From JAYQKL01 sp049890195 (GTDB lineage: Bacteria; Pseudomonadota; Alphaproteobacteria; RS24): 64,000 nucleotides of DNA. Below are positions 46,150-54,461 of the stretch, one piece after another; the stretch's first letter is position 1, and every line of letters starts with the position of its first letter. The notes beneath the pieces are model-generated. The model made no database searches, had not been told where the DNA came from, and was given only the letters and a program-made list of their open reading frames with translations. The stretch lies in contig JBMHBY010000008.1 of assembly GCA_049890195.1 (NCBI GenBank), positions 62,001 through 126,000 on the forward strand, read 5' to 3'. A program made the translations under genes and the position numbers.

Positions 46150-46959
46150 ATGAAACAATATCTGAACCTGCTGCAACGCGTTCTGGACGAAGGTGTCGAG
46201 CGCGGCGACCGGACGGGCACCGGCACCATCAGTGTTTTCGGGCACCAGATGCGGTTTGACCTGGCGGCTGGATTTCCGCTTTTGACGACCAAAAAGCTGC
46301 ATTTGCGTTCAATCATCCACGAACTGCTGTGGTTTCTGGCCGGTGATACGAATATCGCCTATTTGAAGGAAAACGGCGTATCGATCTGGGATGAATGGGC
46401 GGATGAAGACGGCAATCTCGGGCCGGTTTACGGCAAGCAGTGGCGCAGTTGGGAAACCACGGGCGGCGAACAGATCGACCAGATCAAAATGCTGGTGGAG
46501 CGTTTGAAGAGCAATCCGGACTCGCGCCGTCACATCGTGACGGCCTGGAATCCGGCCGATGTTGAACACATGGCGCTGCCGCCCTGTCATTGCCTGTTCC
46601 AGTTTTATGTCGCCCCGACCCCGGACGGCAAAAGCCGCCTGAGTTGCCAGCTTTACCAGCGGTCCGCCGACATCTTCCTGGGTGTGCCGTTCAATATCGC
46701 CTCCTACGCCCTGCTGACCATGATGCTGGCACAGGTCTGCGACATGGAGCCGGGGGAGTTTGTCCACACCCTTGGCGATGCGCATATCTACCTCAATCAT
46801 CTGGACCAGACCCGCGAGCAGCTGTCACGCACGCCGACCGGCCTGCCGGTCATGCGCCTCGACCCCGCCGTGACGGATCTGTTCGCCTTCACCTATGACA
46901 GTTTCACGCTGGAGGGTTATGAAGCCCAGCCCAATATTCCCGCGCCGATCGCGGTTTAA
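46150..46959 (+). CDS. thyA: Thymidylate synthase ThyA
   Basis: Converts dUMP to dTMP using methylene-THF. 269 residues. Conserved DRTGTGTISVFG, catalytic Cys146 in LPPCHCLFQF, CQLYQRSADIFLGVPFNIASYALL and the dUMP-binding arginines (SRRHIVTAWNP). No clear ribosome-binding site precedes the ATG. The dihydrofolate product is recycled by FolA, encoded 11 bases downstream. Confidence 0.96.
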   Translation: MKQYLNLLQRVLDEGVERGDRTGTGTISVFGHQMRFDLAAGFPLLTTKKLHLRSIIHELLWFLAGDTNIAYLKENGVSIWDEWADEDGNLGPVYGKQWRSWETTGGEQIDQIKMLVERLKSNPDSRRHIVTAWNPADVEHMALPPCHCLFQFYVAPTPDGKSRLSCQLYQRSADIFLGVPFNIASYALLTMMLAQVCDMEPGEFVHTLGDAHIYLNHLDQTREQLSRTPTGLPVMRLDPAVTDLFAFTYDSFTLEGYEAQPNIPAPIAV

Positions 46960-46970
46960 GGGAGGGAGTG

Positions 46971-47459
46971 ATGCGCATTTCGATGATTGTGGCGATTGCC
47001 CGCAACGGCGTCATCGGCAAGGACAATCAGATGCCGTGGCGTCTGCCGACGGACCTCAAGCACTTCAAGCAAACCACATCCGGTCATGCCGTGGTCATGG
47101 GGCGCAAGACCTTTGAGAGCATCGGGCGGGCACTGCCCAACCGCCTGAACATTGTCATCACCCGCAATGTTGACTTTCAGGCTGAGGGCTGCGCCCTGGT
47201 CACGACCCCGGAGGCGGCGATAGCGGCGGCGCAGGCCGCCGGTCATGAGGAGTTGATGGTGATGGGGGGCGCGCAGATTTATCAGCTGTTTGAACCGCTG
47301 GCGCAGCGCATGGTGATCACCCAAGTGCAGGCCGACCCCGACGGTGACACGTTCTACAGCCCGGATTTGACCGGCTGGCGTGAAACCGGACGTCTTGCCC
47401 AGGCCGCCACGGAAAATGACAGCGCAGATATGGTGTTTGTCGAACTGGAGCGAAGTTGA
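46971..47459 (+). CDS. folA: Dihydrofolate reductase
   Basis: NADPH-dependent reductase of 162 residues. IVAIARNGVIGKDNQMPWRLPTDLKHFK with the active-site acid in the usual Trp-Arg-Leu-Pro-x-Asp region, VVMGRKTFESIGRALPNR, VMGGAQIY. GGAGGGAG sits directly before the ATG at 46971; an in-frame GTG at 46968 lies within it. Forms a two-gene thymidylate/folate unit with thyA. Confidence 0.95.
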   Translation: MRISMIVAIARNGVIGKDNQMPWRLPTDLKHFKQTTSGHAVVMGRKTFESIGRALPNRLNIVITRNVDFQAEGCALVTTPEAAIAAAQAAGHEELMVMGGAQIYQLFEPLAQRMVITQVQADPDGDTFYSPDLTGWRETGRLAQAATENDSADMVFVELERS

Positions 47460-47462
47460 CCC

Positions 47463-48527
47463 TTAATGGTCAGTCCCGGTTAAAATCATCTCAGCGAGTG
47501 TGCCGAAAGCCTCTGTAGCCGGGCCGTCCGGCGCAAAGACAGTGACCGGCTGGCCGGCATTGGTCGCTTCCTGCAGGGTCGGATCCAGCGGCAGCTGCCC
47601 CAGATAGGGCACATTCATCTCAGTTGTGATCAGTTCCCCGCCACCTTCGCCAAACGGATGCAGGCGGGTTTCCCCGTCCGGGGCAAACATCCAGGCCATG
47701 TTTTCAACCACCCCGATCACCGGCGTGGCGGTTTTTTGCAGCATGGCGATGGAACGCCGGACATCCGCCACGGCCAGAGCCTGCGGCGTGGTGACGACAA
47801 CCGCACCGGTGACGGGTATCTGCTGGGCCAGAGTCAGCTGGATGTCACCGGTCCCCGGCGGCAGGTCGATCACAAGGCAGTCAAGCTCCGGCCAGGCCAC
47901 ATCATTCAACATCTGCAGCAGCGCGCCCTGCACCATCGGGCCGCGCCAGGCCAGGGGCTGATCAGCGGGCACAAGAAAGCCGATTGACATCGCCAAAAGC
48001 CCGTACCGGTCCACCGGAATGAGTTTTTTGTCCTCCGTGACATCCGGATTGTCCGAAATGCCGAGCATTTGCGGCGCGGAGGGGCCGAATATGTCGGCGT
48101 CCAGAAAACCCACCGTTTCGCCTTTGGCGGCCAGGGCGGCGGCCAGATTCAGCGCCACGGTCGATTTGCCCACCCCGCCTTTGCCGCTGACCACGGCAAT
48201 GACGGTCTTGATGCGCCCAAAGACCTCCGGTGTCTTTTTTTCCGGCGCCTTCTTGCGCCCGGCCATGTCAGGGGCGCTCTCATGGGCGGTCAGCACAGCC
48301 GTGACGCTCAACACGCCGGGCAGGGCGGCCACCCGTTGTTCGCATTCCTGACGCATGGCTTCGCAGGCTTCAGCGTGTTGCGGGTCTATGCGGATGGAAA
48401 AGCCGACATTGCCCTGCTTGATGACAACGCCTTCAACATGACCTGCGGCGACAATTGCTTCACCCGTCACGGGGTTGGTGATTGCGCTCAGGCTGCTCAC
48501 GATGTCGTTTGGTGTCGGTTCAGGCAC
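47463..48527 (-). CDS. apbC: Mrp/ApbC family P-loop ATPase
   Basis: Iron-sulfur cluster carrier of the Mrp/NBP35 family, 354 residues: an N-terminal MIP18/DUF59 domain (SSLSAITNPVTGEAIVAAG) and a SIMIBI ATPase domain with the deviant Walker A VSGKGGVGKSTVALNLA and DADIFGPSAPQMLG. The C-terminal CXXC that binds the cluster in ApbC is absent; the equivalent region reads ENMAWMFAPDGETRLHPFGEGGG. Cluster transfer is therefore less certain. Divergent from hflK, with the heat-shock type promoter in between. Confidence 0.87.
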   Translation of the reverse strand: MPEPTPNDIVSSLSAITNPVTGEAIVAAGHVEGVVIKQGNVGFSIRIDPQHAEACEAMRQECEQRVAALPGVLSVTAVLTAHESAPDMAGRKKAPEKKTPEVFGRIKTVIAVVSGKGGVGKSTVALNLAAALAAKGETVGFLDADIFGPSAPQMLGISDNPDVTEDKKLIPVDRYGLLAMSIGFLVPADQPLAWRGPMVQGALLQMLNDVAWPELDCLVIDLPPGTGDIQLTLAQQIPVTGAVVVTTPQALAVADVRRSIAMLQKTATPVIGVVENMAWMFAPDGETRLHPFGEGGGELITTEMNVPYLGQLPLDPTLQEATNAGQPVTVFAPDGPATEAFGTLAEMILTGTDH

Positions 48528-48564
48528 TTTCGATCCTTGAAATTCAATTATTGCAAATCTTTAA

Positions 48565-48593
48565 CTTGAAAACGGCGGGCGTTCCCCCCACAT
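48565..48593 (+). promoter_or_regulatory. Sigma32 (RpoH)-like promoter of hflK-hflC-degP
   Basis: CTTGAAA at 48565-48571, 14-base spacer, CCCCACAT at 48586-48593, one mismatch from the enterobacterial consensus CTTGAAA-N11-16-CCCCATNT. An overlapping sigma70-like pair (TTGAAA at 48537, TTTAAC at 48560, 17-base spacer) could provide basal expression. Confidence 0.55.
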
Positions 48594-48679
48594 ATAGGGT
48601 GTTAAATTTAACTATTCAACAGCAACAGCCTTTGCCAACATCGGGTAAAGCTGTCACAGATGCTAAAGGAGCAGGGCGT

Positions 48680-49774
48680 ATGCCGTGGGACAATCAAAAC
48701 GGCTCCGGGGGTGGTAACCCTTGGGGGTCAGGTGGCGGCGGGGGCCGCAATAACCCTCAAGGTCCGGATTTCGATGCCTGGATGAAACAAAATCAGGAAA
48801 AACTGCAAAAACTCATCCCCGGCGGTGGCGGCAGCGGATTTGTCCTGATTCTTTTGGGTCTGCTGGTGATTTGGGGCTTGAGTGGCTTTTACCGCGTGCA
48901 GGCCGATGAGCAGGGCGTGGTGCTGCGCTTCGGCAAATTCCACACCCAGACCAGCCCGGGCCTGAACTACCATCTCCCGTTCCCGATTGAAACCGTGCAA
49001 ACCCCCAAGGTTACGCTGGTCAACCGGGTGGACATCGGCATGCGGGCCGGCGGGGATGATGCCCGCAGCTCACGGCTGACGACCCGCGATGTGCCCGAGG
49101 AAAGCCTGATGCTGACCGGTGACGAAAACATTGTTGATGTTGATTTCTCGGTTTTCTGGCTGATCAAGGATGCCGCTGATTTCCTGTTCAACATCCAGAA
49201 CCCGACCGGCACGGTCAAAGCCGTGGCGGAAAGCACCATGCGCGAAGTCATCGGCCAAAATGACATTCAGCCGATCCTGACAGAACAACGTCAGTCCACC
49301 GAGGATCAGGTGCGCGAGCTGATGCAGAAGACGCTCGATGAATACGGCTCCGGCATCACCATCACCCAGGTGAAAATGCAGAAAGTTGATCCGCCGGCTG
49401 ATGTGATTGACGCCTTCCGTGATGTCCAGGCCGCGCGTGCCGACCAGGAGCGGGCGCGCAACGAGGCCAATGCCTATGCCAACCGGGTGGTGCCGGAAGC
49501 GCAGGGTGAGGCGGTGCGGATCCGGCGTGAGGCGGAAGCCTATCGTGAGCAGACCGTTGCCGAGTCGGAGGGTCAGGCCAGCCGCTTCGCAGCCATTTAC
49601 AATGAATATCGCGATGCCTCCGACGTGACCCGTCAACGTCTGTTTCTGGAAACCCTGGAAAAGGTCATGCAGAAATCGGACAAAGTGATCATCGAGCAGC
49701 CTGACGGCGGGTCCGGACAGGGGGTCGTCCCCTACCTGCCCCTTGACCAGCTGCGCAAAAAGGAGGCGAACTGA
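48680..49774 (+). CDS. hflK: FtsH protease activity modulator HflK
   Basis: SPFH-family membrane protein of 364 residues that with HflC forms a cage around FtsH. Gly/Asn-rich N terminus (1-30), transmembrane helix at about 53-70, then a periplasmic SPFH domain (VVLRFGKF, GLNYHLPFPIETV) and a coiled-coil segment (RDVQAARADQERARNEANAY). The start is the ATG at 48680 preceded by AAGGAG; upstream in-frame sequence belongs to the promoter region. Coupled to hflC by TGATG. Confidence 0.94.
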   Translation: MPWDNQNGSGGGNPWGSGGGGGRNNPQGPDFDAWMKQNQEKLQKLIPGGGGSGFVLILLGLLVIWGLSGFYRVQADEQGVVLRFGKFHTQTSPGLNYHLPFPIETVQTPKVTLVNRVDIGMRAGGDDARSSRLTTRDVPEESLMLTGDENIVDVDFSVFWLIKDAADFLFNIQNPTGTVKAVAESTMREVIGQNDIQPILTEQRQSTEDQVRELMQKTLDEYGSGITITQVKMQKVDPPADVIDAFRDVQAARADQERARNEANAYANRVVPEAQGEAVRIRREAEAYREQTVAESEGQASRFAAIYNEYRDASDVTRQRLFLETLEKVMQKSDKVIIEQPDGGSGQGVVPYLPLDQLRKKEAN

Positions 49775-50784
49775 TGGCCCGTAATTTCTCCATAGCGTCA
49801 ATAGTTCTGGCCGTTCTCGTCGGCTTTCTGGCCCTGTCGAGCCTGTTTACGGTTCACCAGACCCAGCAGGCCATCGTGCTGCAGTTCGGTGATCCCCGGA
49901 AGGTCGTCACCGAAGCCGGTCTGCATTTCAAGCTGCCGTTTGTGCAGAACGTCATCTATATCGACAAGCGGATTCTTGATCTGGACAGCTCAACCGAAGA
50001 GTTGATCGCCGCCGACCAGAAGCGCTTGGTGGTCGATGCCTTCACCCGTTACAAGATTGTCGATCCGCTGCAGTTCTACACGGCCCTGCGCGATCTGCGC
50101 CGTGCCAATTCACGGCTGGAGGCGACCGTCTCCTCGTCGATGCGTTCGGTTGTCGGTGAGGCGCCGTTTGAGGAAATTGTGCGCAACAACCGCAACAATC
50201 TGATGCAGAAAATCAAGGTGCTGGTCAATGAGCAGGCCCGTGACTTCGGCATTGAAATTGTTGATGTCCGCATCCGCCGGGCTGATTTGCCGGAAGCCAA
50301 CAGTCAGGCGATCTACCGCCGGATGCAGACGGAGCGTCAGCAGGAAGCGGCGGAATTCCGGGCCAAGGGCCAGGAGGTGTCGCGGGCCATCCGGGCGCGT
50401 GCCGACAAGGATGTGACGGTTAAGCTGGCTGAAGCCTCGCGGGATGCCGACATCATCCGGGGTCAGGGTGATGCCTGCCGCAACAGGATTTTCGCGGCGG
50501 CCTATGGCCAGGACCCGGATTTCTTCGCTTTTTATCGTTCGATGCAGTCTTACGAGAAGGCTTTGGAGGAAAACAGCACAACAATGGTGCTGTCGCCCGA
50601 CAGTGCCTTTTTCAAATACCTCAACAATCCCAATGCCGCGATTACCAGTGTCAAAACCGGTAAATCCGGCGGCCGCAACAAGGTTGATGTGGCCGGGATG
50701 ATCACGTCAGGAAAAAGTCTGCGCGATGAAATCTGTCCGGAGATCAAAGTCGAAAGCGCTTCTGCGGCGGCGGACACCCCTTGA
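49774..50784 (+). CDS. hflC: Protease modulator HflC
   Basis: SPFH partner of HflK, 336 residues: N-terminal transmembrane helix at about 7-25, QTQQAIVLQFGDPRKVVTEAGLHFKLPF, DSSTEELIAADQKRLVVDAF, coiled-coil RADLPEANSQAIYRRMQTER and the characteristic GEGDA-like GQGDACRNRIFAAAYGQDPDFFAFYRSMQSYEKAL. Start and stop both overlap neighbours as TGATG. Confidence 0.94.
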   Translation: MARNFSIASIVLAVLVGFLALSSLFTVHQTQQAIVLQFGDPRKVVTEAGLHFKLPFVQNVIYIDKRILDLDSSTEELIAADQKRLVVDAFTRYKIVDPLQFYTALRDLRRANSRLEATVSSSMRSVVGEAPFEEIVRNNRNNLMQKIKVLVNEQARDFGIEIVDVRIRRADLPEANSQAIYRRMQTERQQEAAEFRAKGQEVSRAIRARADKDVTVKLAEASRDADIIRGQGDACRNRIFAAAYGQDPDFFAFYRSMQSYEKALEENSTTMVLSPDSAFFKYLNNPNAAITSVKTGKSGGRNKVDVAGMITSGKSLRDEICPEIKVESASAAADTP

Positions 50785-50972
50785 TGCTGCACATTGTGTT
50801 GCTTGGCATCGGTTTGGTCTTGGTGGTTGAGGGCACACTTTATGCCCTTTTCCCCGGCGCCTTGAAGCGCATGATCGCCCAGATGGGTGATATGGCTCCT
50901 GAGGTGCTGCGGACCGGGGGTGTCGTGTCGTTGGCACTTGGTGTCCTGTTGGTTTGGTTGTCACAACTCTAA
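50784..50972 (+). CDS. DUF2065 small membrane protein
   Basis: 62-residue protein with two hydrophobic helices (LHIVLLGIGLVLVVEGTLYALF and VLRTGGVVSLALGVLLVWL), the YjeT/DUF2065 type. Commonly lies between hflC and degP in alphaproteobacteria; function unknown, presumably membrane-associated with the same stress unit. Its ATG overlaps the hflC stop. Confidence 0.85.
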   Translation: MLHIVLLGIGLVLVVEGTLYALFPGALKRMIAQMGDMAPEVLRTGGVVSLALGVLLVWLSQL

Positions 50973-50981
50973 GGTTATAAG

Positions 50982-52442
50982 ATGAATGTCTCTGTTTTTA
51001 CGTCCGTGACCCTGCATCGCATGTTGGTTCTGCCGGTTTTTATCATGCTGGCCCTGATGATTGTTCCGGCTCAGGCTGTGGAAAAAGGTTTTGCGGATCT
51101 GGCGGAGCGGTTGATGCCTGCAGTGGTCAATGTGTCCATCACCACCACGGTCAGCAGTGGTGGCTCGGTGATGCAGGGCAGCCCTTTTGAGGAGTTTTTC
51201 GAGGATTTCATGGATCGCCAGAACGGCGCCCCAAACAAAAACAACGGCAAGAAAGAGGTGACATCCGTCGGCTCCGGTTTTGTCATCGATCCCAAAGGCA
51301 TCATTGTCACGAACAATCATGTGATTGAAAAAGCTGAAAAAATAACCGTGAACTTTTCAAATGGCGACAAATACGACGCCACCCTTGTCGGGCGGGACGC
51401 CAAGACCGACATTGCCGTCCTCAAGGTTGACGCACCCAAGGACTTGCCCTCCGTCCGCTTCGGCGACAGCCAAAAGGCCCGGGTCGGGGAATGGGTCATT
51501 GCCATCGGCAACCCGTTCGGCTTGGGCGGGTCCTTGTCGGCGGGTGTGATTTCGGCCATCAACCGGGACATCAATTCCGGCCCTTATGACAGTTTCATCC
51601 AGACCGATGCGGCAATCAACAAGGGCAACTCCGGCGGCCCGCTGTTCAACATGGACGGCGAGGTCATCGGGGTCAACACGGCCATCATTTCCCCCACAGG
51701 CGGGTCCGTCGGGATCGGCTTTTCGATACCGGCTGACATGGCGCAAACCGTGATCAACCAGTTGCTTGAATTCGGCGAAACGCGGCGCGGCTGGCTCGGT
51801 GTCCGCATCCAGACAGTGACGGATGAGTTGGCGGAGGGCCTTGGCATGAGCAAGCCCAAGGGGGCGCTGATTGCCGAAATCATTGAAGATGGCCCGGCTG
51901 ACAAGGCCGGCCTGAAACAAGGCGATGTGATCCTGCGCTTCAACAACAAGGAAGTCGCTGAAATGCGTGACCTGCCGCGGATTGTGGCTGAAACCGGCAT
52001 CAATAAAAAGGTTCAGGTTGAGGTGTTGCGGCGCGGCAAGATTGTTCGAAAATCGGTGACGGTCGGCCGGCTGGATGAGTCTGAACAAAAAGATGCCAAT
52101 GCCGCCCCTGCGCCCCAAGACCAGCCGGTGGAAAAAGATGTCGCCATTTTGGGTATGCATCTTGAGCCGCTGACGGATGCGGCCCGCGACAGGGCGGGTA
52201 TGGGCAAGGATGATGCCGGCGTATTGATCGCCAAAGTCGCTCCGAACTCAGCTGCGGCATTGGCCGGATTGCGGGGTGGCAATGTCATCGCCGAACTGGA
52301 CCAGGAACAGGTCAACACACCTGATGATGTTGTGCAGTTGGTCAAGCAGGCCCGCAAAGACGACAAAAAATCGGTGCTGGTGCTGTTGAAAACGCCGAAT
52401 GGTCTGCGCTTCATCGCGCTCAAGGTTGAGGAAAAGCAATAA
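50982..52442 (+). CDS. degP: Periplasmic serine protease DegP/DegQ (HtrA)
   Basis: Envelope protease/chaperone of 486 residues. Signal peptide with cleavage near AQA-VEK (about 32), trypsin-like domain with His113 (TNNHVIEK), Asp143 (KTDIAVLKVD) and Ser217 (GNSGGP), then two PDZ domains (from about 270 and 390). Degrades misfolded periplasmic proteins. Nine bases after the DUF2065 gene in the hflKC operon. Converges with serB. Confidence 0.95.
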   Translation: MNVSVFTSVTLHRMLVLPVFIMLALMIVPAQAVEKGFADLAERLMPAVVNVSITTTVSSGGSVMQGSPFEEFFEDFMDRQNGAPNKNNGKKEVTSVGSGFVIDPKGIIVTNNHVIEKAEKITVNFSNGDKYDATLVGRDAKTDIAVLKVDAPKDLPSVRFGDSQKARVGEWVIAIGNPFGLGGSLSAGVISAINRDINSGPYDSFIQTDAAINKGNSGGPLFNMDGEVIGVNTAIISPTGGSVGIGFSIPADMAQTVINQLLEFGETRRGWLGVRIQTVTDELAEGLGMSKPKGALIAEIIEDGPADKAGLKQGDVILRFNNKEVAEMRDLPRIVAETGINKKVQVEVLRRGKIVRKSVTVGRLDESEQKDANAAPAPQDQPVEKDVAILGMHLEPLTDAARDRAGMGKDDAGVLIAKVAPNSAAALAGLRGGNVIAELDQEQVNTPDDVVQLVKQARKDDKKSVLVLLKTPNGLRFIALKVEEKQ

Positions 52443-52444
52443 GG

Positions 52445-53341
52445 TCAGGCGGCGAAGTCCGTGTCCTGAAAGCCCTGCAGATAGAGCAGACCCGTCAGGT
52501 CAGCGAATGTGATGCTGATGTTTGCGGCCGCGGCCACCAAAGGCTTGGCGCGAAAGGCGATGCCGAAACCGGCCTGCCCGATCATCGCCAGATCATTGGA
52601 CCCGTCCCCGACCGCCAGGGTGGCGTCCTGCGGCAGGCCCATCTCCTGTTGCCATGTCTGTAAAAATGCGGCTTTGGCATCGCGGCCCAAAATCGGGTCG
52701 CCGACTGTGCCGTCCAGTGCGCCGTCGGCAATCGTCAAAGTGTTGCTGCGCCATCTGTCGAAGCCGAGCCGCGCCGCCACCCTTTCGGCATAATAGGAAA
52801 ACCCGCCCGACACCAGAGCGCATACCGCTCCATGGGCGTTCATGGTGGCGATCAATGTCTGCGCTCCGGGCATCAAGGTGACCTTCTCCTCATAGATCTG
52901 CGCCAAGGTCGTCTCCGGCAGGCCTTTGAGCAGAGCGACGCGCTCACGCAGAGCCGGCTCAAAATCAATCTCCCCGCGCATGGCGCGTTCGGTGATGTCA
53001 GCAATCTGCGGGCGCAGATCCAACAGCTCTGCCAGCTCATCCAGGCATTCCTGCTCAATGATGGTGCTTTCCATATCCGCAACCAGAAGCTGTTTGCGCC
53101 GGTTGACGGTGCTGACAAGATTGGCGTCGGTGTTTTGCGCGGCGGCGGTATGTGTAAGCTGCGCGAGATCAAGGCTGTCTGCCTGGTCTGATGTCAAATC
53201 CGCTTCATAGGCCTTGCCGGCGCTGAGTTCACGGATTTCCGGGCGCAGGTCAAGGGCGGCCAACCAGTCCGCGCATTTGGTCGCGGAAAGCGTCGGTTGG
53301 GTTGGGTCGCAGGTGAACACAATATGGTGTGTGGTTGTCAT
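52445..53341 (-). CDS. serB: Phosphoserine phosphatase SerB
   Basis: Last step of serine synthesis, HAD family, 298 residues with an N-terminal ACT-like region of about 80 residues. Motif I reads VADMESTIIEQECLDELA: the nucleophile Asp is kept but the second acidic residue is Glu rather than the canonical Asp of DMDST. Later motifs: SGGFSYYAERVA and GDGSNDLAMIGQAGFGIAF. Start set at the ATG at 53341; the extension to 53362 lacks support. Confidence 0.9.
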   Translation of the reverse strand: MTTTHHIVFTCDPTQPTLSATKCADWLAALDLRPEIRELSAGKAYEADLTSDQADSLDLAQLTHTAAAQNTDANLVSTVNRRKQLLVADMESTIIEQECLDELAELLDLRPQIADITERAMRGEIDFEPALRERVALLKGLPETTLAQIYEEKVTLMPGAQTLIATMNAHGAVCALVSGGFSYYAERVAARLGFDRWRSNTLTIADGALDGTVGDPILGRDAKAAFLQTWQQEMGLPQDATLAVGDGSNDLAMIGQAGFGIAFRAKPLVAAAANISITFADLTGLLYLQGFQDTDFAA

Positions 53342-53427
53342 CGTTTCATCCCGTCTAGGCATGTGCCTTCAGATGCATTAGGTTGTGGACTAGAAATATA
53401 CCGAGACGCAAATATGCTCAACCAAAT

Positions 53428-54393
53428 ATGACCGAGACATTGGAATTTACCCCGCCAAAACCGGCCGCCCCCCTGCGTGCGATCCTGATTGCCGGCCCAA
53501 CGGCCAGCGGCAAGTCAGCTTTGGCTTTGGCTTTGGCAAAGCATTTGAACGGCAGTGTCATCAATGCCGACTCGATGCAGGTTTATGCCGAAATGCAGGT
53601 TTTGACGGCCCGTCCGACAGAAGCTGAAATGGAAGGCATACCGCATCATCTCTACGGCCATATTTCCGCCACCCAAGTTTACAACACCGGTCAGTGGGTC
53701 AAGGATGCTTTGGCGGCGATGGCCTTGGTTGAGGGGCTTGGCCGTCTGCCCATTCTGGTTGGCGGCACGGGGCTGTATTTCCGGGCGTTGACTGAAGGGC
53801 TGGCGGATATTCCGGATATTGCTGATGAGATCCGTCAAGCTCTGCGGCGGCGGCTTGTCAAAGAGGGATGTGAAACGCTGCACACTGAATTGAAGACGTT
53901 TGATCCGGCCGCCCATGCGCGGTTGCAGCCGACTGACCCGCAACGGATTTTGCGGGCCCATGAAGTGTTCGCCGCGACCGGGCGCAGCCTGTCTGACTGG
54001 CAGGCCGACCCGGTCACACCACCCTTGACCGGCAAACTGGGCCGGATACTCCTGATGCCGGAACGCAGTTGGCTTTATGACAGATGCAACCGCAGATTCG
54101 CCCGTATGGCGGACAATGGCGCACGCGCTGAGGCTGAAGTCATGGCAAACCTTGATCTTGGCGTGGACATGCCGGCGACAAAGGCCCTCGGCCTGTCGGA
54201 AATGATGGCGCTGCAAGCGGGACGCCTTGACCCTGAAAAAGCGGTTGAGCGGGCACAACAGGCCACCCGACGCTATGCCAAGCGACAAATGACATGGTTT
54301 CGGAATCAGATGATTTCATGGAATTCATATAATGAGCAAGAATATTACAATAATTCAGAAAAAATCTTTTCATATATTGCAGAAATTGCTTGA
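53428..54393 (+). CDS. miaA: tRNA dimethylallyltransferase MiaA
   Basis: Isopentenylates A37 of tRNAs reading UNN codons. 321 residues: P-loop AGPTASGKSALALALA near 25, INADSMQVYAEMQVLTARPT, PILVGGTGLYFRAL and RRYAKRQMTWFRNQ. The ATG at 53428 matches the family start; an upstream TTG at 53383 does not. The last 25 codons are strikingly AT-rich, and the ilvB promoter starts at its stop codon. Confidence 0.94.
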   Translation: MTETLEFTPPKPAAPLRAILIAGPTASGKSALALALAKHLNGSVINADSMQVYAEMQVLTARPTEAEMEGIPHHLYGHISATQVYNTGQWVKDALAAMALVEGLGRLPILVGGTGLYFRALTEGLADIPDIADEIRQALRRRLVKEGCETLHTELKTFDPAAHARLQPTDPQRILRAHEVFAATGRSLSDWQADPVTPPLTGKLGRILLMPERSWLYDRCNRRFARMADNGARAEAEVMANLDLGVDMPATKALGLSEMMALQAGRLDPEKAVERAQQATRRYAKRQMTWFRNQMISWNSYNEQEYYNNSEKIFSYIAEIA

Positions 54394-54418
54394 CCGACCA
54401 TCAGCGACTGACTAGATT
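54390..54418 (+). promoter_or_regulatory. Putative ilvB promoter
   Basis: TTGACC at 54390-54395, exact 17-base spacer, TAGATT at 54413-54418, spanning the miaA stop. Predicted leader is about 37 bases, too short for a classic attenuator. Confidence 0.5.
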
Positions 54419-54461
54419 GCCGGACAAAGTTCAAAACTGTTTTTCTTACATGGGTTTGGTT

